Positions 8,631-17,327 of a stretch of 64,000 nt of DNA are shown piece by piece. Origin of the DNA: Streptomyces tirandamycinicus. Its GTDB lineage: Bacteria > Actinomycetota > Actinomycetes > Streptomycetales > Streptomycetaceae. A program made the position numbers and the translations under genes. Where the stretch lies: positions 372,001 to 436,000 of the forward strand of contig NZ_CP029188.1 of assembly GCF_003097515.1 (NCBI RefSeq), written 5' to 3'. Each line of letters starts with the position of its first letter. Position 1 is the stretch's first letter. Below the pieces are notes generated by a model. The model was not told where the DNA came from. It did no database searches and worked only from the letters and a program-made list of their open reading frames with translations.

Positions 8631-8652
8631 GTGGTCCTGATATCGTCCGTGC

Positions 8653-9117
8653 ATGACCACTCCAGGCCCCGTCCCCGACGCGGACGGCGTTCTCGCGGAG
8701 CAACTGCTGCGGCTGACGCGCCGCCTGCACCGGATTCAGCGGCAGCATCTGCAGCCGGTCGGCATCACTCCCGCCCAGGCCCGGCTGCTGCGCGTCGTCG
8801 CCCAGTACGACGCGGCCCCGCGGATGGCCGACCTGGCCGAGCGCCTTGAGGTGGTGCCGCGTGCGGTCACCACGCTGGTCGACGGGCTGGAGACCGCCGG
8901 CCGTGTCCGCCGGGTCCCCGACCCGGCCAACCGCCGCGTGGTGCGGGTGGAGCTCACCGACCTCGGACGCACCACACTGCGCGAACTGCGCGGCGCCCGG
9001 CGCGCCGCAGCCGAGGACATCCTGGCGCCCCTGACCGCCGGGCAGCGCGAGGCGCTGGGCGAACTGCTGTCGGCGCTGACCGACGGAGGCACGGGGCCCG
9101 CCTCCCGGAAGCCCTGA
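8653..9117 (+). CDS. MarR family transcriptional regulator
   Basis: The 154-residue protein has the MarR winged-helix layout. The N-terminal dimer helices (LLRLTRRLHRIQRQHL) are followed by HTH and recognition helix MADLAERLEVVPRAVTTLVDGLE (about 58-80) and the wing VPDPANRRVVRVELT. It starts at ATG 8653, 22 bp from the inverted repeat shared with the divergent ABC exporter. It probably represses the exporter and itself and is released by a phenolic or drug ligand; the ligand is unknown. Confidence 0.92.
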   Translation: MTTPGPVPDADGVLAEQLLRLTRRLHRIQRQHLQPVGITPAQARLLRVVAQYDAAPRMADLAERLEVVPRAVTTLVDGLETAGRVRRVPDPANRRVVRVELTDLGRTTLRELRGARRAAAEDILAPLTAGQREALGELLSALTDGGTGPASRKP

Positions 9118-9190
9118 CCGGCGCCTCCCCCTAGCCGGGGGTACGTGGCTCCGCGGCGGTCCCGGCACGGGTGAGCCGGCGCCTCCGCAC

Positions 9191-9236
9191 CCCGGTCCCC
9201 GGTCCCCAGTCCCCAGTCCCCGGTCCCCAGTCCCCG
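9191..9236. repeat. heptanucleotide tandem repeat
   Basis: About six and a half copies of a 7-bp unit alternating between GGTCCCC and AGTCCCC, in the spacer between the convergent MarR and TMEM175-like genes. No coding or hairpin role is seen; copy number could vary by slippage. Confidence 0.75.
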
Positions 9237-9269
9237 AACGGTCCGAGGCCCGGCGCGGCACGGTGCGGT

Positions 9270-9941
9270 TCAGTTCCGGGGCGGGGCGCCGGAGGGCCGC
9301 CGGGACGGAGCCTTCCGGGTCCGCCGGGACAGCCAGGCACGGGCGGGGATCGCGGCCAGCCACCAGAGCTGTGCGGCCGCGGGGGAGGCGAAGGCCAGCG
9401 GCACCGAGGCGGCGAAGACGACCACCATGACCAGGCCCTCGTACATGCTGACGCGCAGCCTGCCGGGATCCGTGCCCGGGGTGGCCAGGGCGGGCCTCAG
9501 CAGCAGCCGCAGGGTCATCGCGGCGAGCAGGCCGGAGGCGAGGGCGATGGACCCGGAGTACACGGCCGTCGCCGCCGGGGTGTCCGCGTACTCGCTGATC
9601 AGACGGGTCGGGAAGGGCAGCGCGGCGATGACGGCGAGCAGCGCGAGATAGAGGTGGAGCAGAGCGGAGTCGAGCCGGGCGACGCGGTGGAAGAGGGTGT
9701 GCTGACTGATCCACAGCACGCCGATGACCACGAAGCTGAGCAGATAGGCGCCGATGTCGGAGAGCGTCCGGTGGAGCGCCCTGCCGAGGTCGCGGGCCTC
9801 GAGGTCGCCGGGCACGGTGATGTCGAGGGCGAGCAGGGTGATCGCGATGGCGAACACCGCGTCACCGAAGGCGAGCAGCCGTTCGGGCCCGATGATCGCA
9901 CCGGCGCTCTCGTCCTCGCCACCGCGGGTCGGTGTGCTCAC
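9270..9941 (-). CDS. TMEM175-like (DUF1211) integral membrane protein
   Basis: The 223-residue protein starts at GTG 9941 (VSTPTRGGEDE). The signature RLLAFGDAVFAIAITLLALDI near residue 25 matches the first helix of bacterial TMEM175 proteins (DUF1211), which assemble as potassium-permeable channels. About six hydrophobic segments follow, and the C-terminus is basic (SRRTRKAPSRRP). The frame is open another 200 bases upstream, but that stretch is repetitive and lacks coding character. A channel function is inferred from the family only. Confidence 0.85.
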   Translation of the reverse strand: MSTPTRGGEDESAGAIIGPERLLAFGDAVFAIAITLLALDITVPGDLEARDLGRALHRTLSDIGAYLLSFVVIGVLWISQHTLFHRVARLDSALLHLYLALLAVIAALPFPTRLISEYADTPAATAVYSGSIALASGLLAAMTLRLLLRPALATPGTDPGRLRVSMYEGLVMVVVFAASVPLAFASPAAAQLWWLAAIPARAWLSRRTRKAPSRRPSGAPPRN

Positions 9942-10004
9942 GGCGAGGACGCTACCGGCGGTGACCGGAGGCGGCACCCGCTGGTGGGCCGGATGCCGGG
10001 CCAC

Positions 10005-10064
10005 CCCGGCGGAACCCCGGACGCCGGACGCGCGGGCTACTCCCGGCGGAACCCCGGACGCCGG
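10005..10064. repeat. 23-bp direct repeat, two copies
   Basis: CCCGGCGGAACCCCGGACGCCGG occurs at 10005-10027 and 10042-10064, a period of 37 bp, in the gene-free stretch between the TMEM175-like and YdjM-like genes. No other feature is visible there except the 13-bp array that follows. Confidence 0.75.
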
Positions 10065-10170
10065 GACCGCCCGCACGGCACACCGGGCGGTGCCCCGCGG
10101 TCGGGGCGACCGTGCCGTGGCGCACCTCACGGCCCGCACCACCCGGTGCGCGCCGCCGCGCGACGCGGAT

Positions 10171-10260
10171 GAGGTGACTGGGTGAAGTGACTGGACGAAG
10201 TGACTGGGTGAAGTGACTGGGTGAAGTGACTGGGTGAAGTGACTCGGATGCAGTGACTCA
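10171..10260. repeat. 13-bp tandem repeat array
   Basis: About seven copies of a 13-bp unit (GTGAAGTGACTGG, with drift in the outer copies) end exactly at the stop codon of the YdjM-like gene. There are no spacers, so it is not CRISPR. It occupies the position of the gene's 3' untranslated region, upstream of which nothing else is found back to 10064. Confidence 0.85.
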
Positions 10261-11049
10261 GATGAAGTTCAGGGCCGCCGCACCGCCCACTCCCCCGAGC
10301 AGCATGAACGCCGGCATGAGGACCTTCAGCTCGACCCAGCTGCCGGCCCGGAAGCGCATCCCCTTGGGCGGCCCCACGGGGTACCAGCGCTTGTTGCCGA
10401 CCGGTATGGGCCAGAGGACGGGGCAGCCCGAGACCGTCAGCGCGTCCCCGATGTCGTGCACCAGGGCGCCGAGGACGACGGGGAGCCCCAGCCACAGGTA
10501 CTCCTGGCCGGGTCCGGTGAAGAGCCAGTCGGCGCCGCTGCCCGGCTTGTCGAGGATGCCGGCCAGGATCCAGGCGCTCGTCGCCCCGAGCAGCCACACC
10601 AGGACGTCGCTGGACACCCGTGCGGCCCGCCACAGCAGGCCCTCGACGGCCAGCACCAGATGGACGAAGAGGATCGCGAGGACCGCCCATCGCCCCCCGG
10701 TCGTCGCCATCACCGAGGTGCCGCCGCCGATCAGCACCGCCCACAGCCAGGTGTGGGTGAGCGTGCGATGACCGCCGGTCCTGCGCTTGTCCCCCGGCTT
10801 CCTGGTCGCCTTGTAGACCGCGTACGAGAGCTTGTCGACCACTTCGCACAGGCCGCGGGAGAACGGGCCGAAGGCGCGGGAGATCGTCGCCGCCTTGTGG
10901 TCGAGGTCCGGCGCGAGCGCCGCGCCCGCGCAGATCAGCGCGCCGACGACGAGAACGGGCCAGGGCATCGGATGCTCCAGTGCGGCCGCCGCCGCGCCCA
11001 CCCCCAGCCAGGCAGCCGCCCCCGACAGGGAGTGCGCCGGTCCCATCAT
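10258..11049 (-). CDS. YdjM-like membrane-bound metal-dependent hydrolase
   Basis: The 263-residue membrane protein begins MMGPAHSLSGAAAW. Conserved His/Asp positions of the LexA-regulated YdjM family (PF04307) are visible: H6, the APDLDH motif (about 46-51), GGHRTLTH (about 92-99) and ALVHDIGDALT (about 195). At least four hydrophobic helices separate them. Members are predicted metal-dependent hydrolases of unknown substrate. The region upstream (11050-11230) is an imperfect GC-rich repeat (CCCCGNTGGCCCG-like units) before the divergent helicase gene. Confidence 0.8.
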   Translation of the reverse strand: MMGPAHSLSGAAAWLGVGAAAAALEHPMPWPVLVVGALICAGAALAPDLDHKAATISRAFGPFSRGLCEVVDKLSYAVYKATRKPGDKRRTGGHRTLTHTWLWAVLIGGGTSVMATTGGRWAVLAILFVHLVLAVEGLLWRAARVSSDVLVWLLGATSAWILAGILDKPGSGADWLFTGPGQEYLWLGLPVVLGALVHDIGDALTVSGCPVLWPIPVGNKRWYPVGPPKGMRFRAGSWVELKVLMPAFMLLGGVGGAAALNFI

Positions 11050-11259
11050 GCTCGTACCCGCCCCATCTGCTGTTGTCCCCGTGCCCCGTTGGCCCGGGCC
11101 CCGGTGGCCCGCGCCTCGATGGCCCCCGCCCCGTTGACCCGTGCCCCGATGGCCCGAACCCGTGGACCCGAGCCCCGTCGAGGGGACAGGCTACCGGTGG
11201 CGATCTTCCTCCCGGTGGGCGGTTCCCTGTCCCGGCTGCGGGCCAGGCAAGATGGTGGG

Positions 11260-13773
11260 GTGACCCTTATCGATCAGCTGCCGCCGGACGCCGACCCCGA
11301 TGCCCTCTTCGAAGCCTTCACGTCATGGGCCGGAGACCGGGGCATCTCCCTCTACCCGGCCCAGGAGGAGGCGCTGATCGAGGTGGTATCGGGGGCCAAC
11401 GTGATCGTCTCCACCCCGACCGGCTCCGGGAAGAGCCTGGTCGCCGCGGGTGCGCACTTCGCGGCCCTCGCCCGCGACGAGGTCACGTTCTACACCGCGC
11501 CGATCAAGGCCCTGGTGTCGGAGAAGTTCTTCGACCTCTGCAAGCTGTTCGGCACCGAGAACGTCGGCATGCTCACCGGTGACGCGTCCGTGAACGCGGA
11601 CGCGCCCGTCATCTGCTGCACGGCCGAGGTGCTGGCGTCGATCGCCCTGCGGGACGGCAAGGACGCCGACATCGGCCAGGTGGTGATGGACGAGTTCCAC
11701 TTCTACGCGGAACCGGACCGCGGGTGGGCCTGGCAGATCCCGCTCCTCGAACTCCCCCAGGCGCAGTTCGTGCTGATGTCGGCGACGCTCGGCGACGTGT
11801 CGATGTTCGAGAAGGACCTCACCCGCCGCACCGGCCGGGAGACCGCCGTCGTGCGCTCGGCGACCCGCCCTGTGCCGCTCTCCTACGAGTACCGCACGAC
11901 CCCGATCACGGAGACGCTGACCGAGCTGCTGGAGACGAAGCAGGCTCCCGTCTACATCGTGCACTTCACCCAGGCGCAGGCGGTCGAGCGGGCGCAGTCG
12001 CTGATGAGCATCAACATGTGCACGCGCGAGGAGAAGGACCGCATCGCCGAGCTGATCGGCAACTTCCGCTTCACCACCAAGTTCGGGCGGAACCTCTCCC
12101 GGTACGTCCGCCACGGCATCGGCGTGCACCACGCCGGCATGCTGCCCAAGTACCGCCGCCTCGTGGAGAAGCTGGCGCAGGCGGGACTGCTGAAGGTGAT
12201 CTGCGGTACCGACACCCTCGGCGTGGGCGTCAACGTCCCCATCCGCACGGTGCTGTTCACCGCGCTCACCAAGTACGACGGCAGCCGGGTCCGTACGCTG
12301 CGCTCCCGGGAGTTCCACCAGATCGCGGGCCGGGCCGGCCGGGCCGGCTTCGACACCGCGGGCTTCGTCGTCGCCCAGGCCCCCGACCATGTCGTCGAGA
12401 ACGAGAAGGCCCTCGCCAAGGCCGGCGACGACCCGAAGAAGAAGCGCAAGGTGGTGCGCAAGAAGGCTCCCGAGGGCTTCGTCGGCTGGACGCAGAACTC
12501 CTTCGAGAAGCTGATCGCCTCCGACCCCGAGCCGCTCACCTCCCGCTTCAAGGTCACCCACGCCATGCTGTTGTCGGTGATCGCCCGTCCGGGCAACGCC
12601 TTCGAGGCGATGCGCAAGCTGCTCGAGGACAACCACGAGCCGCGCAAGCAGCAGCTCCGGCACATCCGCCGGGCCATCGCCGTCTACCGCTCGCTGCTCG
12701 ACGGAGGGATCGTCGAGCGCCTCGACACCCCCGACGCCCAGGGCCGGATCGTCCGGCTGACCGTCGACTTCCAGCAGGACTTCGCCCTCAACCAGGCGCT
12801 GTCCACCTTCGCGCTCGCCGCGTTCGACCTGCTGGACCCCGAGTCGCCGTCGTACGCCCTCGACATGGTGTCCGTGGTCGAGTCGACGCTCGACGACCCG
12901 CGGCAGATCCTCGCGGCCCAGGAGAACAAGGCGCGGGGCGAGGCCGTCGCCGCGATGAAGGCCGACGGGGTGGAGTACGAGGAGCGGATGGAGCGGCTCC
13001 AGGAGATCTCGTACCCGAAGCCGCTGGAGGAACTGCTGTGGCACGCGTACGGCACCTACCGGAAGTCGCACCCGTGGGTGGGTGACCACCCGGTCTCGCC
13101 GAAGTCGGTGATCCGGGACATGTACGAACGGGCCCTGTCCTTCACGGAGTTCACGTCCTTCTACGAGCTGGCCCGCACCGAGGGCATCGTGCTGCGCTAT
13201 CTCGCGAGCGCCTACAAGGCCCTGGACCACACCGTCCCGGACGATCTGAAGACCGAGGACCTGCAGGATCTGATCGCCTGGCTGGGCGAGATGGTCCGCC
13301 AGGTCGACTCCAGCCTCCTCGACGAGTGGGAGCAGCTGGCCAATCCCGAGGTGGAGACCGCGGAGGAGGCGCAGGAGAAGGCCGACCAGGTCAAGCCGGT
13401 CACCGCCAACGCCCGGGCCTTCCGGGTGCTGGTCCGCAACGCCATGTTCCGCCGGGTGGAGCTGGCGGCGCTCGACCGCGTCGACGAACTGGGCCGGCTG
13501 GACGCCGAGTCGGGCTGGGACGAGGAAGCCTGGGGCGAGGCGATGGACGGCTACTGGGACGAGTACGACGACCTCGGGACCGGTCCGGACGCGCGCGGGC
13601 CGAAACTGCTCGCCATCGAGGAGGATCCCGGGCACGGTCTCTGGCGGGTCCGGCAGACGTTCGCCGACCCGAACGACGACCACGACTGGGGTATCAGCGC
13701 GGAGGTCGACCTGGCGGCCTCCGACGAGGAGGGCCGGGCCGTCGTGCGCGTGACGTCCGTGGGCCGGTTGTGA
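11260..13773 (+). CDS. Ski2-like DEAD/DEAH-box helicase
   Basis: The 837-residue protein starts at GTG 11260 (VTLIDQLPPDADPD). The frame is open far upstream but the extra sequence overlaps the divergent YdjM-like gene and is not coding-like. Helicase motifs appear in order: I STPTGSGKS (about 52-60), II MDEFHF (about 143), III LMSATLG (about 171), and VI QIAGRAGRAGF (about 352). The spacing and HHAGMLPKYRRLVEKL resemble Ski2/Mtr4-type RNA helicases. The C-terminal half, rich in charged helices, fits the DUF3516-type extension of actinobacterial homologues. It probably acts in RNA metabolism; the exact substrate is unknown. Confidence 0.88.
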   Translation: MTLIDQLPPDADPDALFEAFTSWAGDRGISLYPAQEEALIEVVSGANVIVSTPTGSGKSLVAAGAHFAALARDEVTFYTAPIKALVSEKFFDLCKLFGTENVGMLTGDASVNADAPVICCTAEVLASIALRDGKDADIGQVVMDEFHFYAEPDRGWAWQIPLLELPQAQFVLMSATLGDVSMFEKDLTRRTGRETAVVRSATRPVPLSYEYRTTPITETLTELLETKQAPVYIVHFTQAQAVERAQSLMSINMCTREEKDRIAELIGNFRFTTKFGRNLSRYVRHGIGVHHAGMLPKYRRLVEKLAQAGLLKVICGTDTLGVGVNVPIRTVLFTALTKYDGSRVRTLRSREFHQIAGRAGRAGFDTAGFVVAQAPDHVVENEKALAKAGDDPKKKRKVVRKKAPEGFVGWTQNSFEKLIASDPEPLTSRFKVTHAMLLSVIARPGNAFEAMRKLLEDNHEPRKQQLRHIRRAIAVYRSLLDGGIVERLDTPDAQGRIVRLTVDFQQDFALNQALSTFALAAFDLLDPESPSYALDMVSVVESTLDDPRQILAAQENKARGEAVAAMKADGVEYEERMERLQEISYPKPLEELLWHAYGTYRKSHPWVGDHPVSPKSVIRDMYERALSFTEFTSFYELARTEGIVLRYLASAYKALDHTVPDDLKTEDLQDLIAWLGEMVRQVDSSLLDEWEQLANPEVETAEEAQEKADQVKPVTANARAFRVLVRNAMFRRVELAALDRVDELGRLDAESGWDEEAWGEAMDGYWDEYDDLGTGPDARGPKLLAIEEDPGHGLWRVRQTFADPNDDHDWGISAEVDLAASDEEGRAVVRVTSVGRL

Positions 13774-13909
13774 GACGGGAGCCGCACGGCCCCGCCGGGG
13801 TGGGCCGGCCGCTCGTCCGGGTCGTGCCGGAGGGGCTGTTCCGCCGGCTGGGCGGCTGAGGGCCGCCAGCCGGCGTCACCACCCGTACGGGGTCACGTCC
13901 CCGCGCGGG

Positions 13910-14323
13910 TCACTTCTTGACGGGGTCGAGGCAGAGGACGAACTTGTCGGCGTCCCACTGCTGGGCGAGGGCGGCCTCGCCGACGGTGCAGGCGTTGACG
14001 TCGAAGGTGTTCTCGACGACCTTGACGACCTTGTAGTTGGCGTCCTTGTCGTCGCACCCCTTGGTCTCGACCTCGGGGTCGTTCTCCTCGCCGGTGACCT
14101 TGACGCAGTCGCCGGCCTCGGCGCGGACGGGGGCGTCGAAGACGTAGCCGATGCCGAGCTTCACCACCACGGCGACGACAATGAGCACGACCACGCTGAG
14201 AAGCTTCTTGAGCTTGCTCTTCTTGGCGGGTTCGGGCGCGGGCGCGGGTGCGGCGCCGGGTATGGGCTGGCCCTCCGGGAGCTGCGGTTCCTACGGGGCG
14301 GGGGAGGGCGTGGGTGCGCTCAT
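13910..14323 (-). pseudogene. LppU-like membrane-anchored protein with TAG at codon 11
   Basis: ATG 14323, preceded by AGGAAG, opens MSAPTPSPAP and meets TAG at 14291-14293. The same frame continues as a typical protein: Pro/Ala-rich EPQLPEGQPIPG, KKSKLKKLL, a membrane segment (VVVLIVVAVVVKLGIGYVF), then an exported domain with paired Cys (GDCVK, KGCDD, NACTV, FVLCLD). This layout matches small Streptomyces LppU/SCO3897-like proteins. Gln (CAG) is the expected residue at the stop. Initiation at an internal GTG (about 14194) would still give the anchored domain, so function may survive. Confidence 0.65.
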
Positions 14324-14414
14324 CTGCGTTCTTCCTGGGTCGCTGGAGATCGAACGCGCGCACGCTACACGAAGAATAAGAACCGCATAAACACGAGGTA
14401 CGAAGGAGTCCCTG

Positions 14415-14903
14415 ATGTCCGTGTATGACATCCCTCTGCGCACTCTGTCCGGCGAGGAGACGTCCCTGGCCGAGCATCGCGGCAAGGCCGTGCTGGTGGT
14501 GAACGTGGCGTCCCGCTGCGGTCTCACGCCCCAGTACGCGGGGCTGGAGCGACTGCAGAAGACCTACGCGGACCGTGGTTTCACGGTGCTCGGGGTGCCG
14601 TGCAACCAGTTCCTGGGCCAGGAGCCGGGCAGCGCCGAGGAGATCACCACCTTCTGCTCGGCGACGTACGGGGTGACGTTCCCGCTGCTGGAGAAGTCGG
14701 AGGTGAACGGCGACCAGCGGCATCCGCTCTACGCCGAGTTGACCCGCTTCGCCGATGCCGACGGGGAGGCCGGTGACGTGCAGTGGAACTTCGAGAAGTT
14801 CCTCGTCTCCCCGCGGGGCGACGTGGTGGCCCGCTTCCGGCCGCGGACGGAACCGGAGGCCGCGGAGGTCGTCGCGGCGATCGAGGCGCAGCTCGTGGCC
14901 TGA
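14415..14903 (+). CDS. glutathione peroxidase family protein
   Basis: The 162-residue protein contains the peroxidatic motif NVASRCGLTPQY with Cys35 where animal enzymes have selenocysteine, followed by GVPCNQFLGQEPG and the Trp motif VQWNFEKFLV. The fold is a thioredoxin-type peroxidase. Streptomyces use mycothiol and thioredoxin rather than glutathione, so the real reductant is probably thioredoxin. AAGGAG precedes ATG 14415. It is divergent from the LppU-like gene, with an AT-richer promoter region at 14370-14400. Confidence 0.93.
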   Translation: MSVYDIPLRTLSGEETSLAEHRGKAVLVVNVASRCGLTPQYAGLERLQKTYADRGFTVLGVPCNQFLGQEPGSAEEITTFCSATYGVTFPLLEKSEVNGDQRHPLYAELTRFADADGEAGDVQWNFEKFLVSPRGDVVARFRPRTEPEAAEVVAAIEAQLVA

Positions 14904-14980
14904 CGGGCTCGCGCACGCGCGACGGGGCGCCGCCAGCCGGCCCGGGTGGACCGCGCGGTGTATCGAGGTTCGTGCACGCG

Positions 14981-15018
14981 CGACGGGGCGCCGCCCGTGG
15001 CCGGGTGGCGCCCCGTCG
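14981..15018. terminator. bidirectional terminator hairpin
   Basis: CGACGGGGCGCC (14981-14992) pairs perfectly with GGCGCCCCGTCG (15007-15018) between the convergent peroxidase and acyl-CoA dehydrogenase genes. A second copy of the left arm with its flank (ACGCGCGACGGGGCGCCGCC) occurs about 70 bp upstream. Confidence 0.65.
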
Positions 15019-15036
15019 TGTGCGGGAGCCGGGGTG

Positions 15037-16263
15037 TCAGCGGATGGGCAGGCCGGAGAGCGTGCGGGCGATCACCAGGCGCTGGATCTCGCTGGTGCCC
15101 TCGAAAATCGTATAGATGGCGGCGTCGCGGTGCATGCGCTCGACGGGGTACTCGCGGGTGAAGCCGTTCCCGCCGAGGATCTGGACGGCCTGGGCGGTGA
15201 CCTTCTGGGCCACCTCGCTGGCGAAGAGCTTGGACATGGAGCCCTCGGCCGCGGTGAACGGCTTGCCGCTCACCGCCATCCAGGAGGCGCGCCAGACCAG
15301 CAGTCGGGCGGCGTCGATCCGGGTGCGCATGTCCGCCAACTGGAAGGCGACACCCTGGTTGTCGATGATGGGGCGGCCGAACTGCTTGCGCTCCTTGGCG
15401 TACTCGAGGGCGTAGTCGTACGCGGCCCGCGCGGTGCCGACCGCCATCGCGCCGACGGCGGGGCGGGAGGCCTCGAAGGTGGCCATGGCCGCGTTCTTGA
15501 CCCGCTCCCCGCCCTCCCGGGCCCGCTCGCGGGCGCGGGCGAGCCGCTCGTCGAGCTTCTCCTTGCCGCCGAGCAGGCAGGAGCCGGGGACCCGGACGTC
15601 CTCCAGGACCACCTCGGCGGTGTGCGAGGCGCGGATGCCGTGCTTTCTGAACTTCTGCCCCTGGGAGAGGCCGGGGGTGTTCGGGGGCACGATGAAGGAG
15701 GCGTGGCCCTTGCTGCCGAGGCCGGGGTCGACGACGGCCACGACGACATGGACGTTGGCGATCCCGCCGTTGGTGGCCCAGGTCTTGGTGCCGTTGAGCA
15801 CCCATTCGTCCCTGGCCTCGTCGTAGACGGCGCGGGTGCGCATCGCGCCGACGTCGGAGCCTGCGTCGGGCTCGGAGGAGCAGAAGGCGGCGACCTTCAC
15901 GTCGTCGACGTCGCCGTACATCTGCGGGATCCAGGTGCCGATCTGCTCCTCCGTGCCGTTGGCGAGGACGCCGACGGCGGCGAGGCCCGTACCGACGATG
16001 GACAGGGCGATACCGGCATCGCCCCAGAAGAGTTCCTCCATGGCCATCGGGATGCCGAGCCCGGTGGGGTCGAAGAACTGCTGGGCGTAGAAGTCGAGGG
16101 AGTAGATGCCGACCTTGGCGGCCTCCTGGATGACCGGCCAGGGGGTCTCCTCGCGCTCGTCCCACTCGGCGGCGGCCGGGCGGATCACGTCCCTGGCGAA
16201 GCCGTGCAGCCAGTCGCGGACCTGCTTCTGGTCGTCGTTGAGATCGAGCGCGAACTCGGTCAT
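15037..16263 (-). CDS. acyl-CoA dehydrogenase
   Basis: The 408-residue protein starts at ATG 16263 with a near-perfect ribosome site (AGGAGGGGAC). It contains the FAD/substrate motif KVAAFCSSEPDAGSDVG (about 140-155), NGTKTWATNGG, and the C-terminal signature TIFEGTSEIQRLVIAR, which includes the catalytic-base region of short/medium-chain acyl-CoA dehydrogenases. It catalyses alpha,beta-dehydrogenation of an acyl-CoA; chain length is not determinable. It is divergent from a TetR gene with an intervening palindrome, suggesting regulation by that protein. Confidence 0.93.
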   Translation of the reverse strand: MTEFALDLNDDQKQVRDWLHGFARDVIRPAAAEWDEREETPWPVIQEAAKVGIYSLDFYAQQFFDPTGLGIPMAMEELFWGDAGIALSIVGTGLAAVGVLANGTEEQIGTWIPQMYGDVDDVKVAAFCSSEPDAGSDVGAMRTRAVYDEARDEWVLNGTKTWATNGGIANVHVVVAVVDPGLGSKGHASFIVPPNTPGLSQGQKFRKHGIRASHTAEVVLEDVRVPGSCLLGGKEKLDERLARARERAREGGERVKNAAMATFEASRPAVGAMAVGTARAAYDYALEYAKERKQFGRPIIDNQGVAFQLADMRTRIDAARLLVWRASWMAVSGKPFTAAEGSMSKLFASEVAQKVTAQAVQILGGNGFTREYPVERMHRDAAIYTIFEGTSEIQRLVIARTLSGLPIR

Positions 16264-16291
16264 GTCCCCTCCTGATGTGCTGAGCACGCAT

Positions 16292-16320
16292 GTTACTAGC
16301 GGTAACCGCAGTCTGTTACC
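16292..16320. promoter_or_regulatory. overlapping GTTAC/GTAAC palindromes, likely TetR operator
   Basis: GTTAC (16292-16296) and GTAAC (16302-16306) form one inverted repeat; GGTAAC (16301-16306) and GTTACC (16315-16320) form a second. The cluster sits between the acyl-CoA dehydrogenase and tetR starts, the usual place for an operator controlling both genes. Confidence 0.6.
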
Positions 16321-16423
16321 GGTGCGTAGGAGCTGTCAACCGCCCCTGGCGCGATCGGCGGGCGGACCCTGCGGAGTGTTACGTTGCGCAGGCCTCAGGA
16401 TTCAGCACGGGCGGGGAGAGACC

Positions 16424-17074
16424 ATGGAGACCACCACCACTCAGCAGGGCGACCAGCAGCGTTCGGCCGACCAGCGGCGGCGCGAGCTGCTCGAGGCAGC
16501 CGACCGCGTGGTGCTCCGGGACGGCCCGCAGGCCTCCATGAACGCGATCGCCGCCGAGGCCGGGATCACCAAGCCCATCCTGTACCGCCACTTCGGCGAC
16601 AAGAGCGGGCTCTACCGCGCGCTCGCCAAGCGCCACACCGACGGCCTGCTGGCCGCGCTGCGCACCGCGATCGACGCCAGCTCCGACCGGCGGGAGCGGG
16701 TGGAGCACACCCTCGACACCTACCTCGCCGCCATCGAGGCCAGACCGCAGGTCTACCGCTTCCTGATGCACCCCGCCGAGGAGTCCCAGCAGTCCGAGCA
16801 GGGCTTCGACGTCGGCAGGCACACGGCGCCGCTGCTGCGCAGACTCGGCGAGGAGCTGGGCACGGTGATAGCCGAACGCGTCGACCTCGGTCCCGGCGGG
16901 GACGAGCTGGCGAGGATCTGGGCCCACGGCATCGTCGGCATGATGCACGGCGCAGGCGACTGGTGGCTGGGTGAACGGCCGTGCTCCCGGGAGAAGTTGG
17001 TGCGCAGTCTCGCGGACCTGCTCTGGGGCGGCCTGTCCGTCGCCGAGGACCGCCCGGGCAGCCAGGGCTTCTGA
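16424..17074 (+). CDS. TetR family transcriptional regulator
   Basis: The 216-residue protein starts at ATG 16424 (METTTTQQGDQQR), preceded by GGGGAG. The N-terminal HTH reads RRRELLEAADRVVLRDG, then NAIAAEAGITKPILYRHFGDKSGLYRAL, which is typical TetR. The C-terminal ligand domain contains HGIVGMMHGAGDWWL. It is divergent from an acyl-CoA dehydrogenase, so it is probably a fatty-acid or acyl-CoA-responsive repressor of that gene (FadR/KstR-like role inferred from context). Confidence 0.9.
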   Translation: METTTTQQGDQQRSADQRRRELLEAADRVVLRDGPQASMNAIAAEAGITKPILYRHFGDKSGLYRALAKRHTDGLLAALRTAIDASSDRRERVEHTLDTYLAAIEARPQVYRFLMHPAEESQQSEQGFDVGRHTAPLLRRLGEELGTVIAERVDLGPGGDELARIWAHGIVGMMHGAGDWWLGERPCSREKLVRSLADLLWGGLSVAEDRPGSQGF

Positions 17075-17221
17075 CCCGGGCTCCGGCAGGACCGTCTTCC
17101 GGCCGCCGCGGACCGCGTCGGCGGTCCGGGCCTCCCCCACGTCCGGAACCTCTGCCACGTTCGGAACCGCCGCCACGGCCCGGCGGACCGCCCGCGCGGC
17201 CCGGACTTCCCGCCGCCGGCA

Positions 17222-17305
17222 CGGTTCGGTCCCACCGCCGGGCACCCGTTCGGTCCCGCCGCCGGGCACCCGTTCGGTCCCGCCGCCGGCGCCGGTGCGG
17301 TCCCG
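17222..17305. repeat. 24-bp tandem repeat
   Basis: Three and a half copies of CGTTCGGTCCCGCCGCCGGGCACC lie in the spacer between the convergent tetR and peptide deformylase genes. No gene is seen in 17075-17327. Confidence 0.75.
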
Positions 17306-17327
17306 CCGCACCGCACGGAAGCCTTCG

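Noticed and set aside
10171..10260. CRISPR-like array
   Set aside because: The units are contiguous 13-mers without spacers and there are no cas genes.
13770..13859. 30-codon GTG ORF overlapping the helicase stop
   Set aside because: The Arg/Gly/Pro-rich peptide has no recognisable feature; the overlap alone is weak evidence.
3042..14323. Amber codon reassignment or pyrrolysine-type recoding
   Set aside because: Several intact genes end in TAG at their natural C-termini (ureF, 31865, cobT, 55117, kinase), and no suppressor tRNA is visible in the window.
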